DNA of 64,000 bases from Commensalibacter communis (GTDB taxonomy: Bacteria > Pseudomonadota > Alphaproteobacteria > Acetobacterales > Acetobacteraceae): the NCBI RefSeq assembly GCF_947179015.1, contig NZ_CAMXCM010000002.1:186001-250000 (forward strand), written 5' to 3'. The position numbers and the translations under genes are program-made. Of the stretch, positions 1 through 9,341 are shown in pieces (the stretch's first letter is position 1; each line of letters opens with the position of its first letter). The notes under the pieces are model-generated. The model did not search any database. It saw only the letters and a program-made list of their open reading frames with translations, and was not told where the DNA came from.

Positions 1-3000
1 TGTTTAGGATCACGTTGCAGCCTTTTTAAAGGGCCAGCCATCATTTGTTGTGCAGCTTCATCTTGCTTCATCAGCTTCATTGCAGAGGCTAACCATGCAG
101 CCGTTGAATCTTGTTTCCATTCATCTTTATAGTGATTGTTCAAATCTTTTACCAGACCAGCAATCGGGCTGGTCATGATAACGCCATGCTTGGTTAATAT
201 ATAAATGGCAAACGCTTTATTACGCATCTCTGATAAAGTGCTGGTATTCCCATTAATGGCATAATCTTTTAAATAGACATATGCTTTGTCTAAAGCAGTG
301 CTGGAAACTTGTTTGCCCTGATCTGCTGCGTTTTGTAAAAAGAATGTAACATAAGCGGTTACAAAATTATCAGCATTCGGTGTTGACCTCCATAAACCAA
401 AAGCCCCTGCATTATTTTGCCGTTCTTGCAATACAGAAATCGTTTGATCCAACGAGCTGTTCAATGCGCTGATTTGCTTTGGATCCGTTTGAGCAAAAAT
501 AGTTTTCAAAGCTGAATTATTCTGGATGGTAAGCAATGCAAAAGCACGGCTGACTAACTGTTCAGAACAACTATGCTCATAATTAATCAGATAGGTTCCT
601 AAACCTTGGATAACGACCATTGGCAGATTAGAAAACGAAGCGTAATGCAACGCATTATGAGGATAGACATGGCGCAAATCTGTAAAGCGTTTGGTTTGTC
701 CTGCCCCGACGCTGTTCATATCGACTTGAGTGCGATAGGTAGATGCAGGTCGTAATAAAACATGGGCGGTGGCATTGGTTAAGGATTGATTATAGTTAAG
801 CGAGAAATGTAAGTCCCCTGACCCAAGATTTTGGTTCAAAGCTTTGATACGGAATCTAACCGTTACAGTTTGTTTTTCGCCCAAAGATAATGTTTGGCTA
901 TTATCACCAATAACTTGAAACTGAGGGGTTGTTTTCAAACGAACCGTAACAGGAACTTTTTGATTATTAAGATTTTCTAAATTATTTGCAACTAAAACGC
1001 TGACTTCACTCTCATCGCCTGGGGTTAACGTTGTGGGTGCATTGGGTTTTAATACAAAATCATCTCTGACAATGCTTTCTTGGCTGGTGACACCAATTTG
1101 TTCATCGGAAACAGATAATGCCATAACTTTTAACGTGCCGTTAAAATAGTCTGGGGCATCATAGGTGAATTCTCTGGTGCCATCAATATCAACAATGCCT
1201 GACCAAAACACCACAGGTTTATCTTGTTTGCGCTTAAACGGGTTAACATGTTGTGCAAATGGAGATTCGTCATCCCCACCAGAAGCAGAAACAGATTTTA
1301 GTAATTGACTAAATTCAGGAAGAATTTGGTCTAGGATCTGTAAGGTTTGCACATCAAGCATTTTCTTGCTGAAGAAATAACCCAAGGGGTTAGGTAGTTG
1401 ATATTTTGAAACTTGTAAAATGCCTTTATCAACCGCCCACAAAACCACACGTGTTGGTCGTTCTGACGTCACGCTGAACGTTATCTTACGATCCTTTGTG
1501 ATTTTAGGAGCTGTGATGGTCAATGGATTTTGATGTTGTTCAAGATCAACAGAGAAAGGCATAACGCCATAGCTGAGTGGACTCATAAAGATTTCATCAG
1601 AAGCAGGATCACGAATAAATTGGACATTGATATATCCATTGCCATCCAGATTTTCTGGCACGGTAATATGCTGTACAGAACTGGTGGTATCCGTATGGAA
1701 CCATGTATGCGCATAGACTTTATCTTTTTCAATTGTGATTAATCCGCTGCCCGCATAAGGGGCGCGAATAGCAACTTCAATTTGCTCGCCTGGCTTATAA
1801 GATTTTTTATCAAGATGAATATTAAGCTCGGCATTTCGTTCCAAAGATCGAGATAGATTACCAGCCCCAATAATAGAATAGTTAATGCTATTGAGTTCAT
1901 GATTATCTTTGTCGATAATAACAAGCTTATAGTCCCCAGAGATTTTGGTATTGATGGGATAATCACTGCCATTCTTAGCAATCGTGAATGGTGTTTCACT
2001 TAAAGTCTTTTCTCTGAGTTTAGATTCATATTTATAAAGTCCAGAGGATTGTTTGACCAAAACAGATACATAGCGTTTTTCAATAAGCCTAAGTTTCAAA
2101 TCAGATAATGGAATTAAGTCTGCTTGTTGATTAATGGCAATCAAATGAACGGGTTTAACAGCGCTATTGATCTTGATATTGTTGATATCGTCCGTAGAGT
2201 GATATCCAACCATATAGTCATTCGGTGAAACTATGGTTTTAGCCGTTGCCGCAACGCTGCGCCCTGAATCTGGTTCATAGACTTGCCCTAGGAATGACAA
2301 AGAATAGCTGCCATTGGCATATTTTTTCAGATTAAGATCAAACACAGCTTTGCCTTGATCGTTCGTGGTTCCTTCTTGTAGGGTATCTTCGAAACTCTCT
2401 TGCAAATGATCAGCAACGCTAAATTGATAGTCTTTCCATTGTTCGAATTGAGGAATAAAAGGCGAAACTTTAATGCTGGCTTCTACACGTCTGTTGCTGG
2501 CAGGGGTGCCAAACAGATTTTGTGCGTCGATGATTGCTTTTAATTGTTCAGGTTTTACCCATCCTTTGGAATTATTTTCTGAAAATTGAGCTGAAACACG
2601 CGTTTGTTCAGGCAGGAAATCTTTAACTTTGATGGTTGTTGATCCAATTTCTTGAGACCAGTCTTTATCTTTTGGGTCTATGGTTTGCAGGCTGATTTGC
2701 CACGTTCCATTGGGATCATTATCGCCAATGGTTTCGGTAAACTCATTAAACCCATCTGCGTCAACCCTTACAGGTCGTTCATAGCTCTTTCCTGTGGGAT
2801 CTGTAATAACGATTTTTAATGGTAAGCCCGTTATCGAATTATTCCAGTCAGCAGCTTTGATGATCATACCAATATGAAAATCTTCACCTGTTCGGTAAAT
2901 CCCGCGATCAGAAAATAAATAGGCAGAAATCTCTTTTTTGTGAATAGTGTTAATATCCCCACCGATATTGAACCGAGAGAAGTCAAGTTGTCTATTAGAC

Positions 3001-5156
3001 GCATCAATTGGTAAAAAAGATAGATCATCTTCTTTGGTGACAACGTAAAGAATAGGTCGTTTATCTTTTGAATAGCCTTGTAAATTAGGAAAATGCACAA
3101 TACCAGAATCATCAGTGGTTTTTGTGATTAGTTTTTCTCCATTTAATCCCATTACGGAAACATCAGCATTCGCAACAGGGTTTCCATCACTGATTGATTG
3201 GATAAAGACGTCTTGACTACCATCAAGAGATTTTTTGACGATCATTCCTAAATCAGTAATGACAATCAGGCGACTATCATTCACAGAGGAACGGTCTTCA
3301 TCTTCATCAGGTCTGTCATCGTTATTATTTGCATCAGAGTTAGCGGTAGGCGTAGACCCCAGCGCAAATGTTTTTTCGTTATTAAGCCGGTTTCGTTTAA
3401 GAGTTTCTCGTTTTGCTTTTAATTCTGCTTGTTTATCATATTCAGATAAATGCAGAATAAAGACACCATGTAGTCCTTTGTGAAGATAAGAAGAAAGATC
3501 AAAGCCATCATAACGAATGTCATGAGAGGGTTTGCTGCCAAAGCTGACTTTTTGCTCATAACGATTAATAATGTGATCTTCTGTAAAGGGATAGGTAAAG
3601 TTTACTTGGTTATAATTGTCCTCATTATTGCGGAAACTGACCAAATGTTGAAGTTGATTTGGACGAAGTTGTCCGATAACCATCCGCACGCCCGTCAGAT
3701 TTTGGGAAACAATAGAAACTTTATTGCTGCCATGCAGGGATAACAAAGCCCCATCAGACATAAAGTTCAATCGTCTTGGATAGTCTGGTGCACTCAGGAT
3801 CATCGTTGATGGGGTGCTGAGAACATATCCCCCCGTAGATTGTATGCCTGTATTGATTTTCACCAAAATTTGTTGATTAGGATCGGTCTTAAATTTAAAA
3901 CTTTGTACAGCTTGGGCACTATTTTCAGCAGGAATCAATGATAATGAAAGGGGTGTGAAATGGCTGATAGTCTGAGGCGTCAATGTTTTTGGATTCCACG
4001 CAGAATCTTCATCTTTTAACGGCGGTAAGATCCACGCGGAGATATTTCGAGCAACTTGTTCATCATTGACTGGAGAGTTGAATTCTACCTCTAAAATTTG
4101 ATCCGAATTATTTTTTTCATCGGTGACAATATGTGAGCTTAAACCATCTACACGCAGAGTATATTTACTGGGAACATTAACCGACGTAACGATTTTGCTC
4201 GTAAGGGTACCATGTCCCAATTGTGATGTTGTTCCTGGATCAATTGTTAATTCCAACTGGCTGTCGTCATTTGGGATAGGAAGAGTTTCAGAAGAGATGG
4301 TCGCTGTTAAGGTTTGCTTATCATAAACAACAGTAAAAGGAATATTCTTGCTGATTTTTCTAGTTTTGTTTTTATTACCACCAAACAGAGATGAGCTTTC
4401 GATTTTAACATATGAATTTAATGATAAATGAATGTTTTTTTCAAAGCTGATCGGATCGACAAGCATATTAAAATGGATGGTGAAAACACCCTTTTTAATC
4501 ATTGGATTTTGATCGTCTTGTTGAAACGCTTTGGATTGAACTGTTGCGTCAAATGCTACGGTTGTAAAGGGAACAGTGGGAATTTTATTATTGATATCTC
4601 TGGCATTTCGGACAATAACATTTGGATTAAATTCTTGAGGTTTGGTAAAATCAATTTGATAGGTTTGTCCAGCGCTCCAATCCGTTTGGGGTTGAAAGGT
4701 TAAAGAATGGTCATTAACCCAATGCCATACCCCTTTTATTTCAGGAGAAATTGGAAAGAGGTTTGGGAAATTTTTACCAACTTTGTCCAAAGGAGCCGCA
4801 GAACCTGAAAAATTAACTCTTAAAGGATAAATGGTCGGTGGTGACTTTTTATAATCTGTCAGAGATGGAGCCACCGCATAAATCTTAACCAGATTGGGGA
4901 TAGGAGGAATTGGACGATTTTTATACCAATATACTCCATAAGTAAAACACCCAAACAGTGCGAGACATATGGGTACGCCATATGAAATTTTTTTCTTTCT
5001 TTGACATATGAATTGCCAACAAGAAACTGCCCATTTTGGAGGTGACCATGTAAAGTGAATTTGACCAATAATCGGTCTTAAGATAAATAAAATAAGCCTT
5101 TGTAAAATAAGGAGAATTTTAAGAGGGAATAAGCAAATAAATCGTAAAAACGGCAT
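1..5156 (-). CDS. Alpha-2-macroglobulin family protein (YfhM type), 3' end outside the window
   Basis: Large envelope protein, open for about 1,718 codons from the ATG at 5156 and still open at the left edge, so the C-terminus is missing. An AAGGTGA ribosome site lies 6 bases before the start. The N-terminus has two hydrophobic stretches (about residues 5-27 and 58-77), suggesting membrane anchoring rather than a lipobox as in E. coli YfhM. The thioester motif CSEQ is at residues 1530-1533 (bases 558-569), in frame with the start, so no net frameshift. Bacterial alpha-2-macroglobulins trap attacking proteases: bait cleavage exposes the thioester, which binds the protease covalently. In YfhM-type loci the partner is penicillin-binding protein 1C, which would lie beyond the left edge. 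The family call is firm; substrate and partner are inferred. Confidence 0.9.
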   Translation of the reverse strand, partial: MPFLRFICLFPLKILLILQRLILFILRPIIGQIHFTWSPPKWAVSCWQFICQRKKKISYGVPICLALFGCFTYGVYWYKNRPIPPIPNLVKIYAVAPSLTDYKKSPPTIYPLRVNFSGSAAPLDKVGKNFPNLFPISPEIKGVWHWVNDHSLTFQPQTDWSAGQTYQIDFTKPQEFNPNVIVRNARDINNKIPTVPFTTVAFDATVQSKAFQQDDQNPMIKKGVFTIHFNMLVDPISFEKNIHLSLNSYVKIESSSLFGGNKNKTRKISKNIPFTVVYDKQTLTATISSETLPIPNDDSQLELTIDPGTTSQLGHGTLTSKIVTSVNVPSKYTLRVDGLSSHIVTDEKNNSDQILEVEFNSPVNDEQVARNISAWILPPLKDEDSAWNPKTLTPQTISHFTPLSLSLIPAENSAQAVQSFKFKTDPNQQILVKINTGIQSTGGYVLSTPSTMILSAPDYPRRLNFMSDGALLSLHGSNKVSIVSQNLTGVRMVIGQLRPNQLQHLVSFRNNEDNYNQVNFTYPFTEDHIINRYEQKVSFGSKPSHDIRYDGFDLSSYLHKGLHGVFILHLSEYDKQAELKAKRETLKRNRLNNEKTFALGSTPTANSDANNNDDRPDEDEDRSSVNDSRLIVITDLGMIVKKSLDGSQDVFIQSISDGNPVANADVSVMGLNGEKLITKTTDDSGIVHFPNLQGYSKDKRPILYVVTKEDDLSFLPIDASNRQLDFSRFNIGGDINTIHKKEISAYLFSDRGIYRTGEDFHIGMIIKAADWNNSITGLPLKIVITDPTGKSYERPVRVDADGFNEFTETIGDNDPNGTWQISLQTIDPKDKDWSQEIGSTTIKVKDFLPEQTRVSAQFSENNSKGWVKPEQLKAIIDAQNLFGTPASNRRVEASIKVSPFIPQFEQWKDYQFSVADHLQESFEDTLQEGTTNDQGKAVFDLNLKKYANGSYSLSFLGQVYEPDSGRSVAATAKTIVSPNDYMVGYHSTDDINNIKINSAVKPVHLIAINQQADLIPLSDLKLRLIEKRYVSVLVKQSSGLYKYESKLREKTLSETPFTIAKNGSDYPINTKISGDYKLVIIDKDNHELNSINYSIIGAGNLSRSLERNAELNIHLDKKSYKPGEQIEVAIRAPYAGSGLITIEKDKVYAHTWFHTDTTSSVQHITVPENLDGNGYINVQFIRDPASDEIFMSPLSYGVMPFSVDLEQHQNPLTITAPKITKDRKITFSVTSERPTRVVLWAVDKGILQVSKYQLPNPLGYFFSKKMLDVQTLQILDQILPEFSQLLKSVSASGGDDESPFAQHVNPFKRKQDKPVVFWSGIVDIDGTREFTYDAPDYFNGTLKVMALSVSDEQIGVTSQESIVRDDFVLKPNAPTTLTPGDESEVSVLVANNLENLNNQKVPVTVRLKTTPQFQVIGDNSQTLSLGEKQTVTVRFRIKALNQNLGSGDLHFSLNYNQSLTNATAHVLLRPASTYRTQVDMNSVGAGQTKRFTDLRHVYPHNALHYASFSNLPMVVIQGLGTYLINYEHSCSEQLVSRAFALLTIQNNSALKTIFAQTDPKQISALNSSLDQTISVLQERQNNAGAFGLWRSTPNADNFVTAYVTFFLQNAADQGKQVSSTALDKAYVYLKDYAINGNTSTLSEMRNKAFAIYILTKHGVIMTSPIAGLVKDLNNHYKDEWKQDSTAAWLASAMKLMKQDEAAQQMMAGPLKRLQRDPK

Positions 5157-5483
5157 AAAATTCACCTTTATTTATTTTTAAATATATAATGATCACTTAT
5201 TCATTAAATTGATACTATTTGCAATGATATAATATAAAACATACTTCTTTTTGAAATAACATTTGTGAATATAAATCATTTGGAAATACAGAGGCTTGAT
5301 GGTTTTTGTTTAAAGCAGTTAAGTGTCTATGAGCCTGTTTTTTTACGGGCTGTTTTTTTGGTATTGCATGGATGTAATAGACTGAAGATTCTATACCTAT
5401 TAGTGTAACGAGACTTCACGAAAGAAAATAATTTTTAAGGTTTCTGCTTGTTGTTATATTAGTGGTAATATGCCATTTTAATA
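5157..5483. other. Intergenic region with a possible small transcription unit
   Basis: This 327-base AT-rich gap separates the alpha-2-macroglobulin start from the 3' end of the next minus-strand gene. No ORF is convincing. On the plus strand it has an extended -10 (TGATATAAT, 5225-5233) and a hairpin followed by a T-run (5332-5359); see the ncRNA candidate. Confidence 0.6.
5240..5359 (+). ncRNA. Candidate small RNA of about 120 nt
   Basis: Predicted only from flanking signals: an extended -10 promoter element (TGATATAAT, 5225-5233) about 7 bases before the proposed start, and a rho-independent terminator at the end. The terminator stem is AGCCTG/CGGGCT with one G-T wobble (5332-5337 and 5346-5351), followed by seven T residues. 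No convincing -35 is visible and there is no match to a known RNA family. No protein gene upstream on this strand needs this terminator. Low confidence. Confidence 0.25.
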
Positions 5484-6080
5484 TTATTGAATAGAACTAT
5501 GATAGTATTTGTGAAGTTCCTCTTTCCATGTTTTTTTAATACCAACATTTTTTTCATCAGTAACATCATCAATGAACCAGTGATTGTCTAAGTTAATTAA
5601 ATTAAAATAAGTATGTTGTTGACCAGGGCGATCGGTTGTAAAGACATCATCTTTTTGAAAAGTGTCACTACCGTTTATAACAAAATCAAATGAAACTTTT
5701 ACTCTTGCGGTATGTTCAGTTTCCTGAAGAATTCCGATATTTCTAACAATTAGACCATCCATTGGATCTTGGCAGTTACAGATAAAATCATAATCCATAA
5801 TGCTGCCATCGCCTTGTTCAGAGGTCAATTTATCATCTTCTTTGATGACTTTGAAAAAATCAGGTGAAAAGAATTGTTCACTTTTTGAATCTGTTCGATC
5901 CAGCCCAATATCATTTGATTTGTTATCTTGTTGAGGTTGGTAAAAGGAATAAACTTGCTCGATTGTTTCAGTTGGGCTTGATTGTCCATAGGCCGTTTGC
6001 GTTTGTAAAAGAAACAGCACTCCTATTAAGGCAGTAATCCCACAATAATTTTTGGTAAGATTAAAGTAATTTATCAGCAT
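5484..6080 (-). CDS. Secreted DUF3828-like hypothetical protein
   Basis: About 198 residues with an N-terminal signal peptide (hydrophobic core about residues 15-27, probable cleavage after the TAYG stretch). The remainder looks like the DUF3828 family of small periplasmic proteins with an NTF2-like fold: an early segment with TIEQVYSFYQ, a central DGLIVRN segment and a late strand with HWFIDDV. No catalytic residues are recognised and the function is unknown. The start is uncertain: ATG at 6080 is used here, but TTG codons at 6089 and 6086 are closer to the only AGG-like ribosome site. It is a single-gene unit between the alpha-2-macroglobulin and the sugar kinase operon. Confidence 0.6.
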   Translation of the reverse strand: MLINYFNLTKNYCGITALIGVLFLLQTQTAYGQSSPTETIEQVYSFYQPQQDNKSNDIGLDRTDSKSEQFFSPDFFKVIKEDDKLTSEQGDGSIMDYDFICNCQDPMDGLIVRNIGILQETEHTARVKVSFDFVINGSDTFQKDDVFTTDRPGQQHTYFNLINLDNHWFIDDVTDEKNVGIKKTWKEELHKYYHSSIQ

Positions 6081-6182
6081 GTTCAACAATACCTAGGATG
6101 GATGAGGTAACAAAAAAGAAGAATATATTTTGTATAATATACTCTTCCTTTATAATACTGAATTTATATACTTAATCTATAT

Positions 6183-7127
6183 TTATTTGGTGGGTAATGT
6201 ATTCATTGCATGTATTGTATCATCAAAAGATACTAATTTTCCATCCGATCCAAGTCCCATCGCAACCTTTGCGGCAACCGCAGAAGCAAAACGAGCAGAT
6301 TGAGGTAAATCCCATCCTTTAATCAATCCTACAATCATGCCTGCACTAAAGCTATCCCCACATCCTGTCGTATCAACCACTTGGATATCGTAAGCAGGAA
6401 GCGTAAAGTCCTCTCCTGAATGTGGGGATACATAAACACCGTCCCCGCCCATGGTTAATACGATATTTTTGGCACCAAGTTTTTTATAAAACTGGGCGAT
6501 TTTTTTTGGATCAGTTAGATGAGACATTTCGCCAGCTTCTTCAATGCTGGGAATAAAATAGTCAATATAAGGCAAGCAAGGTTCGACCAATGCAAATGTT
6601 TTTGCGCTGGCTCCAATAAGATCATAAGTCGTCGTGCGCCCTAGTTCCTTGGCTTTTTTTAATAGATTGACTGTTGGTTGCCCATCAAATGACTTTAATA
6701 GACCTGTGCCCCCAACATGAATAATGCGAGCATCCAAAACTTTGTCATATTCAGATTCATCAATATTAAAAATAGCGGATGCCCCCATTACGTGTAAAGC
6801 AGGTCTGCCACCACTCTCAGGAATAGGTAAAATGGAAGCAGAGGTTTGCGCTTTATCGGTACGTTTTATTAAAGAGCAATCGACCCCAAATCCTGTTAAT
6901 TTAGAGCAAATATAATCCCCCATATCATCTTTACCAACCGTAAACACACCTTGTACAGACACGCCTAGAATTCCACAATCCATTGCTGTTGCGCCAGCAG
7001 TGCCAGCAACTGTCATGCGAATTTGATCGATAAGTTCCAACTTACCTTCGGGGGGGATTGCTTTAATAGGTCGCCCCAATATATCAACATCACATAGTCC
7101 AATAGAGCTTACATCAAAGCGTGGCAT
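6183..7127 (-). CDS. PfkB-family carbohydrate kinase
   Basis: Ribokinase-fold sugar kinase of 314 residues. The PfkB C-terminal signature DTTGCGDSFSAG starts at residue 252, with the catalytic base Asp258 in GCGD; an AGATA-rich N-terminal segment (about residues 42-48) forms the substrate side. The enzyme phosphorylates a sugar or nucleoside with ATP; the exact substrate cannot be read from the sequence. It is the second gene of a pair with the class II aldolase, 32 bases downstream on the same strand. Kinase followed by aldolase is the logic of a pathway that phosphorylates a sugar and then splits it. Candidates include a deoxysugar or 5-deoxyribose-type salvage route, but no isomerase is adjacent, so this is speculation. 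Confidence 0.85.
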   Translation of the reverse strand: MPRFDVSSIGLCDVDILGRPIKAIPPEGKLELIDQIRMTVAGTAGATAMDCGILGVSVQGVFTVGKDDMGDYICSKLTGFGVDCSLIKRTDKAQTSASILPIPESGGRPALHVMGASAIFNIDESEYDKVLDARIIHVGGTGLLKSFDGQPTVNLLKKAKELGRTTTYDLIGASAKTFALVEPCLPYIDYFIPSIEEAGEMSHLTDPKKIAQFYKKLGAKNIVLTMGGDGVYVSPHSGEDFTLPAYDIQVVDTTGCGDSFSAGMIVGLIKGWDLPQSARFASAVAAKVAMGLGSDGKLVSFDDTIHAMNTLPTK

Positions 7128-7159
7128 CGTGATATTCCTTTCATTATATTACTATTTGA

Positions 7160-7816
7160 CTAATCCGCATGACCATAATTGCTGATTTTTTCAACAATAG
7201 CATCGATTTGATCGTGCGATAAAACTCTGGGCTTGCCTAATTGCAGAACCCCATGAAATTGCTTTGCAAGCGTTTCTACTTCTACCGCCAACCACAAAGC
7301 TTTGGATAAATTGGCTCCGACAGCGATGATGCCATGATGTTCTAATAAACAGGCCTTGCGCCCTTCTAAAGCTTTTAACGCCTGATGAGACAAGGCTTCT
7401 GTACCAAAAGTTTCATAAGGTGCACAGCGAATATTATCCCCTCCCGCAACGGCGATCATATAATGAATGGCTGGAATATCCAGTCCCATAATTGAGATAA
7501 TAGTTGAATAAGTTGGATGAGCATGAACAACTGCATTAACCTCGGGACGTGCGTTTAGAATATCTAAGTGAAAACGCCATTCGCTGGATGGTTTCAAAGT
7601 TCCTTTGACAGAACCATCCATTTCCATACGGACAATGCTTTCAGGCTTTAACTGCTTATAGGGAACACTGGTGGGGGTAATTAATAAGTAATCTTCGTGA
7701 CGGACACTGATATTTCCAGAAGTACCCTGATTAATTCCAAGACGGTTCATTTCAAGGCATGCTTCGATTATTGCACATCGCTTTTCGAGTTCAATAGGAG
7801 AAATATTTTGAGGCAT
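7160..7816 (-). CDS. Class II aldolase/adducin family protein (fuculose-phosphate aldolase-like)
   Basis: Zinc-dependent class II aldolase fold, 218 residues from the ATG at 7816. Motifs: GTSGNIS near residue 32 for phosphate binding, HAHPTYST with two metal-binding His near residue 95, and LLEHHGI with the third His near residue 155. The family includes L-fuculose-1-phosphate aldolase, L-ribulose-5-phosphate 4-epimerase and methylthioribulose-phosphate aldolases. The frame stays open 14 codons further upstream (to 7858), but those residues precede the normal family N-terminus. It is the first gene of an operon with the PfkB kinase. The product would be DHAP or glycolaldehyde-type fragments. 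Substrate unknown. Confidence 0.85.
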   Translation of the reverse strand: MPQNISPIELEKRCAIIEACLEMNRLGINQGTSGNISVRHEDYLLITPTSVPYKQLKPESIVRMEMDGSVKGTLKPSSEWRFHLDILNARPEVNAVVHAHPTYSTIISIMGLDIPAIHYMIAVAGGDNIRCAPYETFGTEALSHQALKALEGRKACLLEHHGIIAVGANLSKALWLAVEVETLAKQFHGVLQLGKPRVLSHDQIDAIVEKISNYGHAD

Positions 7817-8075
7817 TAAACAACTCTTCACTTTGATTTTTAATATCAGCAGCCCCATTAAAACAACATATACGTTATTTAAAATAGTGCATGCTTTACA
7901 GAAGAGTATCTTGAATTTTCTTAGATTAAAAATAACGTTTTTTTTACTAATATTATTTTAGAATAAATTATATCTAATAAAAATTATTATAAATGCGTAT
8001 TTTAAGAAATTTATAAAACATTCCCAGAATGAAATATAGAGCAGTTTTTATCAACCACTCTATATCTATTCGTAT

Positions 8076-9320
8076 TTATCTTGATATCGAACGAAGAATA
8101 TCTGCAAAGATTGCACTTATTCCTTTGAAAGGGCCTAATATATTAATTTGATGACTGCGGTATAAAAATGTATGCGCTAAATAGGCCAGCATCCCTTTAA
8201 CATGGGTGCTGTGTCCAAAAGTTCCAAAAGATCCATAACGACCAACGCTGATTAAAGATCCATAATCTTTATAAACAAATGCTGGAATATTAGAATCTTT
8301 GTTAATTAATTTTACAAAATTAGCACTTAAGTAAATAGCTTGTTGGCGTGCCACTTGTGCTGTCGGAGCCAATGGATTCTTTTGTCTGGAAGAACAATCA
8401 CCAATTACAAAAATATCGTCGTGATTTAATAAGCGAAATTGTTCATCTGTCACGAATTGTGCGTTTTTGGAGCGCTCTGTATTTGCAATATCACCTTCCA
8501 CGTCTATTGCTTTGATTCCTGTTGTCCAGACAACTTGATCTGCGGGTAAGGTGTCCCCAGAATCCAAAACAACATGATCTTTTGTGACTTCTGTTACACG
8601 CGTTGAAAGTAACGTTTTTACCCCAATATTATCCATTGTTTTTTGAACAGATTTACTGATATTTTTTTGGAACCCTGGTAAAACTCTGTCTCCAGATTGG
8701 ATAACCGTTAAATCAATATGCTTATTAAAGTCGTGGTCTGTATATTGTGAAGCTTGTTGTAGCATTTCAGCAATTTCACCAGCAAGCTCAATCCCCGTTG
8801 CCCCAGCCCCAACAATGATGACATGATGTTTTGTATGCAAAATGGTCGATTGCATAATGTACTTTTTTAAATCATGATGGAATTCAAGCGCATAACCAAC
8901 GTCATCAATCGTATAAGCGTGTTCGTTAACACCTTTGGTATTAAAATCATTGGCTTTACTGCCTAATGCAATAACAAGATAATCGTAAGAGACGCATCGT
9001 TGTGGTAAAATTTCATCATCATATTGATCAATATATGGTGCCAGAGTAATTTCTTTTGCCTCTGTATCGATTGATGATACTTCACCAGGTTGAAAGGTAA
9101 AATTATGTCGTTTGGCTTGGATCAGAAACGACATTCCTTGCTCTTGCAAAGAGGCGCTGCCTGCAGCAAACGTATGTAACATAGGTTTCCATGTATGAAA
9201 TTCATTTTTGTCAATTAAACATAATTCATATCGGGAATGATCAATTTTTTTATTGATTCTGACCAGGAATTCAATTCCGGCAATTCCGCCTCCTAAAACA
9301 ACAATTTTTTTCTTACTCAT
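8076..9320 (-). CDS. ndh: Type II NADH dehydrogenase (NDH-2 family)
   Basis: Single-subunit FAD enzyme of 414 residues that oxidises NADH and reduces membrane quinone without pumping protons. FAD-binding GGGIAG at residues 10-15; second Rossmann motif GAGATG at residues 171-176 for NADH; a VIGDCSS motif near residue 315 closes the FAD site. The C-terminal about 40 residues are amphipathic and hydrophobic, fitting the membrane-surface anchor of NDH-2. No transmembrane helix is obvious. It is probably its own unit, 21 bases downstream of the acyltransferase fusion on the same strand, so read-through is possible. Such dehydrogenases suit a fast oxidative metabolism like that of acetic acid bacteria. 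It could also be a related FAD-dependent oxidoreductase; NDH-2 is the best fit. Confidence 0.85.
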   Translation of the reverse strand: MSKKKIVVLGGGIAGIEFLVRINKKIDHSRYELCLIDKNEFHTWKPMLHTFAAGSASLQEQGMSFLIQAKRHNFTFQPGEVSSIDTEAKEITLAPYIDQYDDEILPQRCVSYDYLVIALGSKANDFNTKGVNEHAYTIDDVGYALEFHHDLKKYIMQSTILHTKHHVIIVGAGATGIELAGEIAEMLQQASQYTDHDFNKHIDLTVIQSGDRVLPGFQKNISKSVQKTMDNIGVKTLLSTRVTEVTKDHVVLDSGDTLPADQVVWTTGIKAIDVEGDIANTERSKNAQFVTDEQFRLLNHDDIFVIGDCSSRQKNPLAPTAQVARQQAIYLSANFVKLINKDSNIPAFVYKDYGSLISVGRYGSFGTFGHSTHVKGMLAYLAHTFLYRSHQINILGPFKGISAIFADILRSISR

Positions 9321-9341
9321 TGTATAAAATGCTCCATTTTT

